The notes beneath the pieces were generated by a model. That model was not told where the DNA came from and searched no databases. It saw only the letters and a list, made by a program, of their open reading frames with translations. From the NCBI GenBank assembly GCA_004026145.2, contig CP034975.1, forward strand, positions 3,326,398 to 3,390,397: DNA of 64,000 bases, read 5' to 3'. The translations under genes and the position numbers were made by a program. The DNA is from Takifugu bimaculatus. Its lineage: Eukaryota > Chordata > Actinopteri > Tetraodontiformes > Tetraodontidae. Shown here piece by piece: positions 24,861 through 37,368 of this stretch; position 1 is the first letter of the stretch; each line of letters opens with the position of its first letter.

Positions 24861-26781
24861 CTCTCAGCAAATGTTAGTGTATGCTCTCATATAGAATCTG
24901 TCAGAGGTGTGAATATACAGTAAGTTTAGATACAAGTATTTAGAACAGCAATATAAAAACAAATACCCACCCCCTACACACACACTTTTATGGGAAAGTG
25001 CATGATTGTGCTCCATTTTGTTGGGCCCACGTGACTATCGTGGCCAGCGAAGTGAGTGAGTTGAAGGGTTTTTTCCCCTCCTGCGATATGAGAGCCATCT
25101 AATTTTCTGCTCTCAAATTCCCCCGCTCGGCTCAATCGGAGTGGTGGGCTCAGCTCGTTGAGAAATGTAAATTGGAAGCAATGGCCCTGGATGCCGTGCT
25201 GCCATTATCTGACACGAACAGATAGCTTCATTAGACTCTAATAGGAATGTGCCTGCTGCCACTTAGCTGGCCGAAAGGCTGAGCAAAGCAGCGGCTCAGG
25301 TGAGCAATTTAGCAGCTTTCTGAACCTGGAATGTGGTAATAAGTCTCCCTGCATGTGTCTTCTGCTCGCCACACTCCATTATCCCCCCCCAAGCAGATAT
25401 TTATCAGACATCTTTGGTGAAAATGATGATGAGCAGTTTTTTAATGGGGCGGACGGAGTAATTCTTCCCAACAAACTTCCTTAAACCGTCTCTGAACGCT
25501 GAAATGCGCCTGACAAAAAGGATTTTTTGTTTGCAGTGTCACAGCAGTTTTCCCTGATCCACAAACGCTCCTTTTGACTTTTGTCAGTTGTGTGTGCATT
25601 CCTGCCTAGTGGAGCTTTGAATGGGAAAATACAGGGATTGTATTCCTCATATTTTCACCGTGAATAGAGTTACAGCTGCAGGGCCCGACTGCACTTCTGC
25701 TACACTTTGCTGTGTCTGTGTGCACTCTCTTGGATAAATGTGTGTTTGTGTGTGTGTTTGTGTGTGTGCTGTAGCTGTGTGTGGTAGCTGTGTTCCCAGC
25801 AGAATGAAATTAAGGTTTGCAGAAGCTTAAAATTAGAGGCCCGTCAGATGAGGAGCGCTTTACTGTTTCTAGCTAACAGGTTAGCATCTTGTATTTTAGG
25901 GTGCACATCTGTAAAACAGGGAAATGCATCTAAGTTAGGATTTATGCAAGTTTTACAAGTTTTTTTTTCCATTAAATAAATACATCATAAATTAGAGGAA
26001 ACTAAACTGTAAATCATTATAAAACCAGTTATACAGACTTTTTTTTTGGTACTTTATCTTATAAGCACATGCTCCTTTACATTAACAACATAAAGTTTTT
26101 TTTTATTCCGGTACAATCTCCCAGTTGTCATTCACTTCCTGGATGAGTCCAAATAGAAAGTGACAGGGCGGAATTGTTATTTTATTTTTTTCTGGGCTTT
26201 TGGAGCCAGTGAGACAAACGTGCCCTCGGAGAGCAAGCAGACAATCTGATTACATGATGCACTTTATGTATCAGTCTGAGGATATGGAAAATATAAGTGC
26301 AATTACCAGTACATTTGCTTAGTGCTACACCCACGCGGCTGCTGCTTTTTACACTGCACGACTCCATTTTCCCCCAGACTGAAGCCCCAACCTGTACGTC
26401 ATGTAATGGAGCTCTTTGTCTTATTTGACTTCCATCACATTCCAGCTATTAGACATGGATTCCCGATCAGCTCCTTTCATTCTGATTCAAATGAATCCAC
26501 AGCATTCCACAGAAGACTCAGCGTTCTATCTCCAGTGGGGAGCTGGGGTTTTTTTTGGTTGTTTTGTTTTGTTTTTGGCCCAAATCAGGAACTGGTAAAG
26601 AGTTTTTCTGCTGGTAATTTGTGTGTATGTGTGTAAAAAGTGTGTGTGAATATTCGTGATCCGTGCAGGGGTTTGCCGATCCCTCCTCTGGGATTAAACG
26701 TAGTGATAATTGAGGCTAACAAGGACTGCACACTCACATGTTCCCTTTGTTTTCCTTCTCTCTTTGTCTTCCTCACCACAG

Positions 26782-26846
26782 TCAACCTGCTAGACTCTAA
26801 AGCGAGCCAGGGCGAGCTGGGATGGATCTCCTACCCACAGCACGGG
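26782..26846 (+). CDS. epha3: epha3 exon 2: start of ephrin-binding domain
   Basis: This 65-bp exon encodes residues 32-53, including NLLDSK, GELGWISYP and QHG. The NLLDS...GELGW motif is the hallmark N-terminal strand of the Eph ligand-binding domain. The acceptor is a pyrimidine-rich tract ending caccacag, and the donor is GGG|GTGAGT. Phase is 1 in and 0 out, as usual for the short second exon of Eph genes. Its position between two introns of about 6 kb matches the expanded 5' architecture of EPHA genes. Confidence 0.92.
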
Positions 26847-27436
26847 GTGAGTATCCTCTGTTTCTGCCTCTCCCTGCATCTCATCCGAGTGCTTTCACCA
26901 CGGCGACAGATCCACTGACACCGACAGGATGCTGGATCCGGACCCGTGACACATGGAATTGTGATTTCCAAACTCCTGCGGTTCTCCCTGTGTGACGTTG
27001 ACCCATTGAGCCAAATGCAGATTAACCCACTTTTCTTTAGACGTTTTTGTCCATTCTGTCTCTCAGGTTATGGGTTAAGCGCTCAGAACTCGCCATATGG
27101 GGCAGATACTTAAAAGGCATTGCATCGCACGGTCGCCCCCGGTGTTTACAGAAAGATTAGGGCGTTAAAGAGCTTTAAGTTGTAGGCTCAAATGCATCCA
27201 CACAACAATGCTGATAAGTTTCACCCCTTTTTGGATCCCATTGCATGCAAACATGAGATCTGCATTGTTGGAGATTCCACTCGAGTCCTTTAATTAACCA
27301 GTTTGTCCTTAATGTGTCGCACCTCCTTCCATCTGTCATCTCAGATACTGTGCACGTCTCCTCTCAGTGTCACTTTCAACCAAAGGTTTCTAAAGTTTTT
27401 CAGTGCTACAATTTGAAATGTTCAATTTTTATCAGC

Positions 27437-27498
27437 AACACCCCCACCACCACCCCCACCCCCACCACCAACAACAACAACAATAATAATCATAATAG
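27437..27498 (+). repeat. compound (CCA)(CAA)(TAA) simple repeat
   Basis: CCACC units grade into CAA and then TAA triplets in intron 2. Confidence 0.85.
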
Positions 27499-27604
27499 GT
27501 GACAGTCCTCACCCTCCATTAACATCTGCACCACTAACATCTAACACGCACCTCCAGTTGGTTTTATTTGTCAGACCGGTTTGCTACTGTGTGCCCCCCC
27601 AGTC

Positions 27605-27625
27605 AGAGAGAGAGAGAGAGAGAGA
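27605..27625 (+). repeat. (GA)n microsatellite
   Basis: About ten GA units in intron 2. Confidence 0.9.
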
Positions 27626-28205
27626 ATGCCAGCCTTTTACTCTTTACTACACTTTACACTTCTTTCCTTCATTAAGTGCTAGAATTACTTCTTGCCATTA
27701 GCTTAACGTAATCCAGTCATTTGTTCCACGGAGCTGTCAGACCTCGTTTCCTTCGCCGCTGGCATTATCAAAATGCCCAACTTTGAGATTCTTCGGGAGC
27801 TTTGAAGCAGAATAAAAACAGGAGCCAACGGAAAAACAGCGAGCCTCAGAACAATCGCAGTTGCTCCACCGCTGTGTTAATATGGGCTATTTACATTTGA
27901 ACGAGCGTGAACACTTCCCTCTAAACACCGGAGTGTGGGAGAGATGTGCAGCGGCACACCTCCTGATTACAGGAATGTACTGTAGACGTTGGAATCAGAA
28001 GCCGGAGTCATGTGGAAGAATTCAAGCTTGATATAAATGAAAGGTGAGAGAGGAGAAAATAGAGAATTGGGGCGATCGCGCTGGTGATCGCGTCCTCAAG
28101 GTGAACCATTCATTCCTCTTGTCATCTACTGCTCAGCTCTGAGAAGCAGCCCGCTCTGAGAGACTGAGAAGGGATTTCTCCTAATGTGGCATTGACACGG
28201 CCCCT

Positions 28206-28228
28206 CACACACACACACACACACACAC
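28206..28228 (+). repeat. (CA)n microsatellite
   Basis: About eleven CA units in intron 2. Confidence 0.9.
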
Positions 28229-30368
28229 GCGTTCACCGTGATGGAGGAGCCGTGTCTCTCGGCCTGTCCGGGCCCGCCGTGCTCCGGTCACAACAAATTA
28301 AGAGCTTAGCCTCCCCGGCATCTTCGCTTTGATGACGCTGACGAGGGTGTTTGTGTCTCTCCGCGTGCGATCCAGATACAGTGTTATCTGTCTGGGAGGC
28401 AGGCTGTTTGCTGAGCAGTGTCCGGGGGGCTTATCCCCCTCACAGGACTAAAGGCTGCTGAAGATTACATTTAAAAGTATTCTTCAGCAACAAACACCCA
28501 GGACACTGGGATACAGAATAGACAGAATCAGCACACAGTGTGCAAATAAAGTCACAGTACTGGGCAGAGGGCGCAGCAGCTGTGGTTTCAAAGATTGTTT
28601 GCTAGCGAGAAACCATGACGCTGAAGAGGTAACTTTAGCTTTGTTTCTTCCCTCGCATTTCTTTGTGATCCCTTTGCTCTCAAAATGCTGTTTCGACTTC
28701 AAGAGCTCTTAATACACCCTGTGCACCGCTGGCACTCCATCTGAGAAATCAGCCCGGCCAGCAGAAACCCCACCCTGACCCTACAGCCGCTCCCAGAAAG
28801 AGGGATGAGTGCAGGAAAAAAAGCCTTTCAATATATGTGGATTAACAGGACAAAGCGGGTGACCAGAGAGGCGGAAGGAGGAGCAGGAGAAGCAGGTAGT
28901 GTGTTATCATCACTGTGTAGGTGAGGCCATACTTGGACGGTGAGCTGAGTTACAGCTGCAGCGTGTCTGGTGAAATGTTTTCTCAGTAAAAATAATAAAA
29001 AAAAGAGCAAATTAAACAAACTGAACCCAAACCAAACTGAAGTTTAAGTCCAGCTGACTCTCTGCTTGTGCTTAATGGATTACTGTGACCTGAGTTATTC
29101 CAAGGATGGGGGGGGAGACGGGTGGTGTTTGGGTGTATTTGGGCGTCTACTGGCTCGTTTTCAGCGGCGATGATCTGCGATCTGACTGATCTGCTGCAGT
29201 TGTTGTGGGGGTGACCCCAGTGGCTTCTGTGGAGCTCAGAACATCAGCTGGCCCCACTCTGGTTGTGGACGCACCAGTTCACTCTCACTGTAGAGGAACA
29301 GATACTATCAACCTCTCAGCTGCAATTTTAGCACAATAAATCCCAAGTAAAATTTAGCTAGCAAAGAGAATTTGAAACCTATATAAACGTCTATAAATAG
29401 ATTCATAATTTTCATGGTTAATCCTTCTTAAACCCCAAACCTGCTTCCTAAAATACAACCAGCTCTGGTATAGATGCATTGTTACCCTACACTGGCCTAT
29501 ATACTGCTCTATTAACTCCTGTTGACCTGGGAGCCTTTGAAGTGGGTGAACTGGTGTGCTGACTGGGAGACTCTGAGCCGTGCCTGTTGCCGTAGTCGTA
29601 ATGTCATGAGGAGATCACGTTACCGCGCTCCATTTTACTGTCTCTTTAGCTGCTTCACCCACCTACAGCACAGATCAGAGGAAGTCCAGAGCGAGCCCCC
29701 GCCCCCCTCCCCTGCCCCACGTATGACCGTCAGGGGTCGGGGTCAGGGGGCACGAGCACTGGCATGGTCTCGTACTGTTGTTATATATCAATTAGAGGGC
29801 GGGGGGGATGGGTTTCACCCCCTTGGAGAGAGAGTAGGAGGCGGCTGCTCATTTCAGGCCTTTATTTATCCTGCTTGACACACAAACAGTTTCTCACAAT
29901 CTCAGTTGGAGGCGGCTCTACTGAAAAAGACCCCCGCAGGACACGCTGGAGCTCTGACCTCAGATTTATGCTCTATAAATGGATATAGCAAGTACCGCTG
30001 GACCACGGAGTCCCCACTTGTCAAACTTTTGGGGGAGATTTAGAGCTTTTCAGCTTGGATTTCTCCATGCTGGTCACATCCCTTCCACACCAAGTCACTT
30101 GGAATCTCATAGGGAAATGAACGATTGGAGGGGATTATATCAGGGATGTCACGTTCGGGGGTGATGAGAACGAAGAGGAGTGGTGGCTCTGTGTAATGGA
30201 ATCTTTCCTTCAGCGGGGGAGCCTCACAGCAGCACATATATTCAACAGTTGTTGAAGTTGTGTTCACACCTGGGCTTGATCAGAATTCAATGTTCAGACC
30301 AGCTCAGAGACCAGAATGTTGGCTCTGGGTTCAGCCAGTTTGTATCTCACATCATGGAAGGTTAAGGG

Positions 30369-30399
30369 ACACACACACACACACACACACACAGACACA

Positions 30400-30437
<38 letters not shown>
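30369..30437 (+). repeat. (AC)n microsatellite, intron 2
   Basis: A 69-bp AC array with GACA and GCGC interruptions. Confidence 0.95.
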
Positions 30438-30661
30438 AACTGATAAAAATACATGCTGCCATGCTGCACTCTCTAACCTTCATGGTTGAGCAGAGGTAAA
30501 AATATTGTTTATATTTACCCAAAAATAAATGAATATTGATATGGCCACCCTTTAGAGTCCCATTACCTGCAGTCTGTTGATACAGTGTAATTACTATCCA
30601 AACTTATTATCTATTCATTAATGCACCAAAGCTAAACACAAGGTGTTGGTTCAACAACACG

Positions 30662-30703
30662 TGCTATTACATTAAATGCTATTACATTAAATGCTATTAC
30701 ATT
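30662..30703 (+). repeat. 15-bp short tandem repeat
   Basis: The unit tgctattacattaaa occurs two full times plus most of a third. Confidence 0.9.
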
Positions 30704-31370
30704 GTCTAATGTTTGATTGCATGTGTCTGAGGAGCAGCGTGTAGCTCCACATCACCACTGCGGTAGAAAAAAAAAGGGTTTTCTAATGCTTGTTTCCATT
30801 AAAAAGCATTTAAGAAGAGGTTTTACTGCCTCAGACGTCCAGATCATGTTTTTTTGTTGCGTCAGGGCCCATCATTGAGTCAGTTTGCATGTCACCACAT
30901 CATTACTTCAACATATATTTGGTATCAGATGGCAAAAGTGACACGTGAAACAAGGTGAAATGTTAAGTTTGGTGTTGCCTCTTTATGCTTGGTCCTGCTC
31001 GGCTCGGCACTCTCGCTGTTATTGTTGGGCCTACAGAAAGCTTCTGATGAATGAGGTGACGCCAGTGAAACCATGAGGGGGGAGACTAAACACCAACAGA
31101 GTCGCTTTCCCCCAATTTGCTCTGGCTTAATCTCTCCCTCCTTCTTCCCAACGCTATTCTTCAACTCAGCTCGGTTCACTTTCTGTACTCTTTCCTGCAA
31201 ACTCTCGTTCTTTTATTCTGTCGCTCTCTCAGGGGTGTTTCATTAACTTCACTGAGATGAAAAGCAAGTGGCGATCCTTCAGCCTGAGAGCCCCTTGAAC
31301 AACAGGCGTATACTCTCACTCGCTCTATCTCTCTGTGCACACACACAACACACACACACACACACATCCC

Positions 31371-31652
31371 TGTACTTCTATCTTTGTGAGGACTGTCATA
31401 AATGTAATACATTACCCAGCTCCTTTTCCATACCCTAACAACCCCAACTGACACTAACCCTAACACTAACACGAAGCCTGAGCTTAATCAAAACTCAATT
31501 TTAACATCAACCTTAAAGCCACGTTCTACCTGTCAAACATGGTTAGAAAGTGTGTGTGTGTTGACGACCAACCAAAATGGCCCCACTTATCAAAAATGTC
31601 CTCATTTTGCTAGTAGAATTTTGATTTTGGTACTTAATATGTAGCAAGTACA
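31371..31652. mobile_element. MITE-like dispersed repeat bounded by CA tracts
   Basis: The left end is TGTACTTCTATCTTTGTGAG and the right end contains gtcctcat ... agcaagtacaagaa. The ends are inverted (TGTACTT/AAGTACA) and each carries a gaggac/gtcctca block. The middle has ctaaccctaacactaac and 'aaatgtcctcattttgc'. This arrangement, sitting between CA runs, matches a short non-autonomous repeat that is very common in fish introns, from memory. It lies in epha3 intron 2. The CCTAAC motifs are part of the element and not telomeric. Confidence 0.55.
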
Positions 31653-32937
31653 AGAACACACACACACACGCACAAAAAAAAAAAAACATGTAACAGAGAA
31701 CCCACAATCTCTAAGCTCGTCATTAATTTCTGTGTCGGGGCTCAAACCACCTGCTGTGCCTTCGTGCTACAGGACTTTAAACACTTCACTTGAGACTTAT
31801 GTGGATGTATACGGTATTACTGTATGTGTGTGCGCTTGGTTTCCATTAACGCCGGTTTCCCTGTTGCCTGTCTTCTCTGAAACAGAAAGCACTTCTCATT
31901 CCAGCATGCATTCATTCTGCATTTTCACCAAAGGCCAAAGAAGTCCATCTGCACACGGAGACCCATCCATTTTAATGACTGTCATTTTAATCACAATGAG
32001 ACCGTTGTTTCAGATATTTAGCCATCCATCATCGCCCTGATTCAGTGTTGATTTGCCTGGACAGCCCAGCCAAAGCCACATGATCAATGAGATTTCCCGC
32101 TGTGTTGGATTTAAAAGGAATGACCCCGCTTTCTTTTTTTTCTCCTCTCCTCCTCATTGCTTTCTCCCAGTGGAGGGAAAATGTAAGATAGACACGAACG
32201 TTCCTGGTATACTCTCACATCTGTCTATACTCCGTAGTTTCTTTTGTTTCATAGTGGATTCAGCACGTTTCCTTCAGTAGAAGTAGTGTTGTGATGCAAT
32301 TAACCAAGACTACAGCCTGAGAGTCCTCACTTTTAGAGAAATCAAACCATTTTAGTGAAAGGGTGGGAAAAACACTACAAGGTCTTTTTGTCGAGCTAAT
32401 ATTTGCCAGCATTTACAAAATAGAGATTCACACAAATGTAGTTGAAAATCACACTTCTCTGTGAGATATTTCAACAGCCTGAATCTTGGAGATTTGCCTG
32501 CAGCAGCAAGTTTACTTTTAATGAAATGAAATAATTCTTAACAGATCTTCTAGTGTGATTTTTTCACCCTTAAGTGTTTATTAGATGCTTAGTATTCTGC
32601 AAGAGCGTCCCTGAATCTCAATAATTCATGTTTATGTGCTCACAGGGTGGAGATAACTTTATTTTCCTCTTCTTTCCTCTTCTCTTCTGACTTAAACCTC
32701 CTTATCACGCACTTATCTTTCTAACTTGACTCATTTTCATTGGCTCTGAAACTTAATCTCTTCTTCCACTTCTTGTTTTCGCATCCTTTTGCCTAATATT
32801 TTCATCACACTCTACCTGTTTATACCTCTGTTTACGTCATGCTCATCTATTTATTTCAAACGGATAATCTCCATCCCACCGACATCACCTTTTTCATCGC
32901 TCTGTTTCTGTTTTCCGCCTCCCTTCGTCTGTTTCAG

Positions 32938-33598
32938 TGGGAGGAGATCAGTGGGGTCGATGAGCACTACACTCCCATCAGGACCTTCCAGGTCTGCAAT
33001 GTGATGGAGTACAGCCAAAACAACTGGCTCCGCACCAACTGGATCCCTCGTCAGTCAGCCCAGAAGATCTACGTGGAGCTGAAGTTCACCCTGAGGGACT
33101 GCAACTCCATCCCTCTGGTCTTGGGCACCTGCAAGGAGACCTTCAACCTGCTGTACCTGGAGACAGATGACGACCAGGGCAGCCACTTCAGAGAGCACCA
33201 GTTCTCTAAGGTCGACACCATCGCAGCTGATGAGAGTTTCACCCAAATGGACCTCGGAGATCGCATCCTCAAGCTTAACACTGAGGTGCGCGAGGTGGGT
33301 CCCATGAACAAAAAGGGCTTCTACCTGGCATTCCAGGACGTGGGAGCCTGCGTTGCGTTAGTGTCAGTCAGAGTTTACTTCAAAAAATGCCCCTACACTG
33401 TGAGGAATCTGGCTTCCTTCCCCGACACGGTGCCCATGGACTCCCAGTCACTCGTGGAGGTCAAAGGTTCCTGTGTCAATCACTCTAAAGAGGAGGAGCC
33501 TCCCCGAATGTACTGCAGCACCGAGGGGGAGTGGCTTGTGCCGATCGGGAAGTGTCTCTGTAACCCGGGATACGAAGAAAAAAGCAGCACCTGCCAAA
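32938..33598 (+). CDS. epha3: epha3 exon 3: ephrin-binding domain and Sushi-like module
   Basis: This 661-bp exon encodes residues 54-273. Residues 54 to about 205 complete the jelly-roll ephrin-A-binding domain, with motifs WEEISGVDEHYTPIRT, NNWLRTNWIP, TLRDCNS, GTCKETFN, FTQMDLGDR, KKGFYLAFQDVGAC and VYFKKCP. Cysteines 73/191 and 108/118 sit where Eph structures have their two disulfides. Residues from about 226 to 273 form the Sushi-like part of the cysteine-rich region (GSCVN, MYCSTEGEWLVPIGKC, CNPGYEEK), with a sequon NHS at Asn234. The acceptor is tgtttcag|TGG and the donor is CAAA|GTAAGC, phase 0 in and 1 out. This is the most diagnostic exon for EPHA3 versus other EPHAs. Reading through the donor adds 18 codons and a stop (see findings). 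Confidence 0.97.
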
Positions 33599-36500
33599 GT
33601 AAGCCTTCACTCTTCAATCACTTCTCACTTCTGATGTTTTTTTTAATCCTTTAATCTCTGATACCTTTGTTCTTATAAAGGCTCTTGATTGCAACTTTTC
33701 CATCTGATAACTTGTGATCAAAAATTAGAATGCCCGTGACATGATCCAGCGCATGCCAAGGCTCCACAGTGTGGGGAGTTCTCGACTTTCACACTTCATA
33801 TCTGTCAGCCCACAAGCTTTCATGTCTTCTACCCAACCTTTGTCTGCTCCTTATGTTTGTGTGCTACCCTCAACAGAACACAAGAACCCCAGAGTGTTGG
33901 TAGATATTGCACTTGCGCATATTACCAGACGTATGTGTGATGTGTTCTCCAGGTCTATGAGCTAAGGACGCAGCACGCCGGGGTTCTACAGTAATCTTAT
34001 CTGTGACACATCATTAGCCACGCGGAGATCTTTACCAGAGTAGCAAAGATGGGAGCGATAACACAGAAGAAAAGAATGGTCTGGAGTGGATGGTGAATAA
34101 TGGAATAGTTGCGGTGATGGTTGTGGGTGTTGGTGGAATGGTGAGTGGCGAGACAGCGGCGTCTGGAGATACTCAGTTTTACCCCAAAGTAACAGTGGAT
34201 GCAAAGGAAAAAAGCGTGGCTGCCAGACGTCGCCTTTCTTCTGCAGACTGGCTGCAACATCCTCATCAAATATCTCCCTCTGGCAACTGACTTCAGCTGG
34301 TATCTAAATTGTTTTTGGACATCAACCCACATTTTTCTATGACTATGAAGGGCATCTGACCACCGTTGTTCTCCTTGATTTCACTCTATGAACACATTTT
34401 TCAGCGGCACGATGAAAACCAGTAACTCGTTAGCAAGTTTCTTTGAAAATGGCCATTTTCCGTGTGACAAGTGCCAATGTGGAAACTATCATTCGTGTGG
34501 AGGGACTGCTTTGCGTGACCCTTGTCGTTAGATGTTCTCCTCCAGCCCCGTCTCTTCCCTGCACGCTTTCATGTGTCCTCTGGGTCTGGTGAACATTCCC
34601 AGGTTCAGCTGGTTCCTCACGCAGCTTCCACTCATAGGCATCGCGATCTGAAAAGTGGCGGCTCCACTGAGCACTTTAAACAATCTGGGGACTTTAATAA
34701 GAAAGCAGCCTGTCTTTACGGTCTCTTACAGCTACTTATTATAGCAGCTCCTATAAACGCTCTCGTGTTCATCAGGTCTCCCCTCTCAGGAGACGTGCCC
34801 GGTGTTAATTAAAGATCAAAGGCGGACTTCCAGGTTAAGCCCCTGCTGTCAGGGCACAGGGAGGCTCTGTTTCTGGAGATGTGGACCCCAGACCAGCACA
34901 TCTCTGTGTCCAGATGTGAGAGCAGCTGTTGGAGGAAAACCTCACGTCTAGAAAAGCCAAACAAACTGGAGCAGATGCTGGAATTAAAAAAAAAAAAAGC
35001 AATAAGAAGGTAGCAGAGCTGTATTCATCAATGCAGACGATAGTGCATAAAACAATTTCACATCAGATCATGAAGGGACAACAATGGCACATGTATGTAG
35101 ACACATGGCAGACCCTTGCCCCCGATTCTTCACACCCTCCATTCACTTCCTGTCTCCTTGCGAATTGTGTGAATGTTTGGATGTATTTGACAATCTCTTA
35201 TTGGTTTCAGAGTGGTCTAATGGACTCTAATAAGGTCTTATGTTACCCTGGAGTGGGACAGCTGCACCAACAGGCCCCCACAGCCGGCAGTTGTAGCCAC
35301 CGGGGGCCCCAGCTCGCCACCCGGCCTTCAGACCCTCCGTGTTAACAGATAGATGAGTGCATGAGGTTGGGTCATCATACGGACAGATAACAAAAAAAGG
35401 AAGCTGACAGAGCAGCAGTGAAATGTGCCATTATCCTGTTCAATGTTTACGTGTCACAGGAGCTGGAAACTGGAACCCTAAAACTGAACCAGCACATATA
35501 ACGAGGTTTTACCTTTAAATGTCCTGATATTCACCAGTAATCTGTCAATCAGGCGAAGGCACTCAAACAGATTAAGAATGGGAGCTGAGGTGTTTGGATC
35601 AAGTCTCTGGCTCCAAGTCAGATGGAGAATCTTCAGTGAATATTTGTTGTTTTTTATTGAATGCCATGAAGCAGCATCTAGTCTCTCTCTCTCTTTGTGT
35701 GTGTGTGAGTAAGACAGGAAGTGAGACAGAATGAGAGCAGTTGCCTTTGTTTATACAGACCTCAGTGTGTGTTTAAGGGCTTTAACAGAACACACTGTTG
35801 TATTACTGTTATTATCTTCCTGTACTGTGTGTATGTGCGCCTGTACCGGCCAGAAATGTTTGCGAAAGCAAGGATGTTTTTTCAATGGCGCCTTCAGAAT
35901 GAACACACAAGGTCTGTCTGGCTGTGGCAGCAGGAAACCCGTCATGTGTGTGTGTGTGTAGTCTATGTGTGCGTGTGGCTAATGACCACAATGTGTCACG
36001 ACATATTACACAGCATATAAGCTTATACACTGTGGGCTACAATGAGGGTATTTTTGATATTTCATCCTCCACACTGACGCAGGAGATGTTATCGACTCTG
36101 TTGTCGGCGAGAGGAGATGAGGTTTCTGTCGCCGCACAAGGTGAATGGACGTGTCAGTCGTCAGATGGATTACTGTATGTTTTCTGAGCAGGCCGAGGTC
36201 TTTCTGCACACAATGCGAGGCTGGATCTAATCTCGCTAAGTCAGTCTTTCATCTGTCATTAGAACAGACTGGAGCAGGTGAACCAGCCCCGATCCACCAT
36301 CAGTGTGAAATTCCTGCTCCCCTTAATTTGATCTTAAAACAGCAAATGGATGCCTGTCGAATGTGCGTGTGTGTGTGTTCTTGTGTGTGCGTGTGAGTGG
36401 GTATTTGCTGCAAACGCACGCAGCTGTTCTGCTGTACGAGGAAAGACGCAGGTTTACATTCTTCCTGGATTTATCAAGACACACAATCCTTAAAACCTAC

Positions 36501-36712
36501 GGGCTCTATAATGCTTATTATAATTTCACATGTAGTAAATCCACAGATCGAGGCAGACGTGTCCCATAAAGTTCTTAAGTTTCACTTCTACACGATTTAC
36601 CAAATCTTATTATAAATAAAAGAAAAAAAAACTCAAAGTTCAATTTTTTCCCCCTGAAATGGTTTCAGCAGCTTTTTTCTTGTTTATTACGTCCTCTTCC
36701 TCACCAGCCACT

Positions 36713-36734
36713 CCCCCCCCCCCCCCCCCCCCCC
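36713..36734 (+). repeat. poly-C run
   Basis: About 22 consecutive C in intron 3; a length error in the assembly is possible. Confidence 0.9.
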
Positions 36735-37320
36735 ATCCCCAATGGTTTTGGCTGCTGGTTCAAAGCCCGCTGTCCCTTCCATCTCAAATGTTTTATATCA
36801 CTCTCCACTTGCTCGCATAAGTGATTTAGCTGCTGCCCACGTGCTCCGCGATGCCGCGCTTTCCAGCAGACACGTAGCACATCTTTTCAGTCACGCAAAC
36901 CCGCGTCGGCCTGACCACTGAAATATTCACGTCTCTGAAGTGATTCAGCATCCGTTTTATTCATCGGGGCTTGCTTGTGCTGCTGGGAGTGATTATTTAC
37001 ATTTTTTCCTGCAGAAGAAGACTTTGTCATGCTCTGTCCATGCTTTCTATTTAGATTTAGAAAAAAGTCTGGACTTTAAGAAATATTTATTCATTCGTTA
37101 ATATTGTGCCCCATTTATGCCCCATGCTTGTTGTCTTTGTTCTAGTTTTCTTTGTTCGGTCTCTTTTTGTGTATTTTCCTTCCAGACTGTTGAGGCTGAG
37201 TGCAGTGAATTCATGGAGCTGTTGGCTCTCTCCTTCTCCCCTGAAAGGACCCTGTTTGTTTGTGTTGGCCATTATATTACTGCCAGACTCCCCACAAGAA
37301 CATACCACTTCTAGCACATG

Positions 37321-37368
37321 CATACACACACACACACAAACATACACACGCACACACACACATGCACA
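37321..37368 (+). repeat. interrupted (CA)n microsatellite
   Basis: CA units with ATAC and GC interruptions, in intron 3. Confidence 0.85.

Larger units (their letters stand above)
20863..26781 (+). other. epha3: epha3 intron 1
   Basis: The intron is GT-AG with a GTAAGC donor and a cctcaccacag acceptor. The first kilobase is relatively CpG-rich (for example 20900-21080), consistent with a CpG-rich 5' gene end. It then holds microsatellites at 22543, 23838, 23948, 24617 and 24826. Two complex, non-repetitive stretches (about 25020-25300 and 26200-26470) look like candidate conserved non-coding DNA by texture only. No coding exon was recognised inside. Confidence 0.8.
26847..32937 (+). other. 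epha3: epha3 intron 2
   Basis: The intron is GT-AG with a GTGAGT donor and a pyrimidine-rich tract ending gtttcag. It contains a C/A-rich compound triplet region near 27437-27498, GA, CA and compound CA microsatellites, a 15-bp unit repeated about three times at 30662-30703, and a MITE-like element at 31371-31652. The ORFs seen here are short and unsupported. Confidence 0.8.

Noticed and set aside
31430..31475. CCCTAA-like motifs suggesting interstitial telomere sequence.
   Set aside because: Too few and irregular; they belong to the MITE-like repeat.
34929..35345. A 138-codon ORF on the + strand in intron 3.
   Set aside because: Low-complexity lysine start, no domain, and a mixture of unrelated composition; treated as chance.
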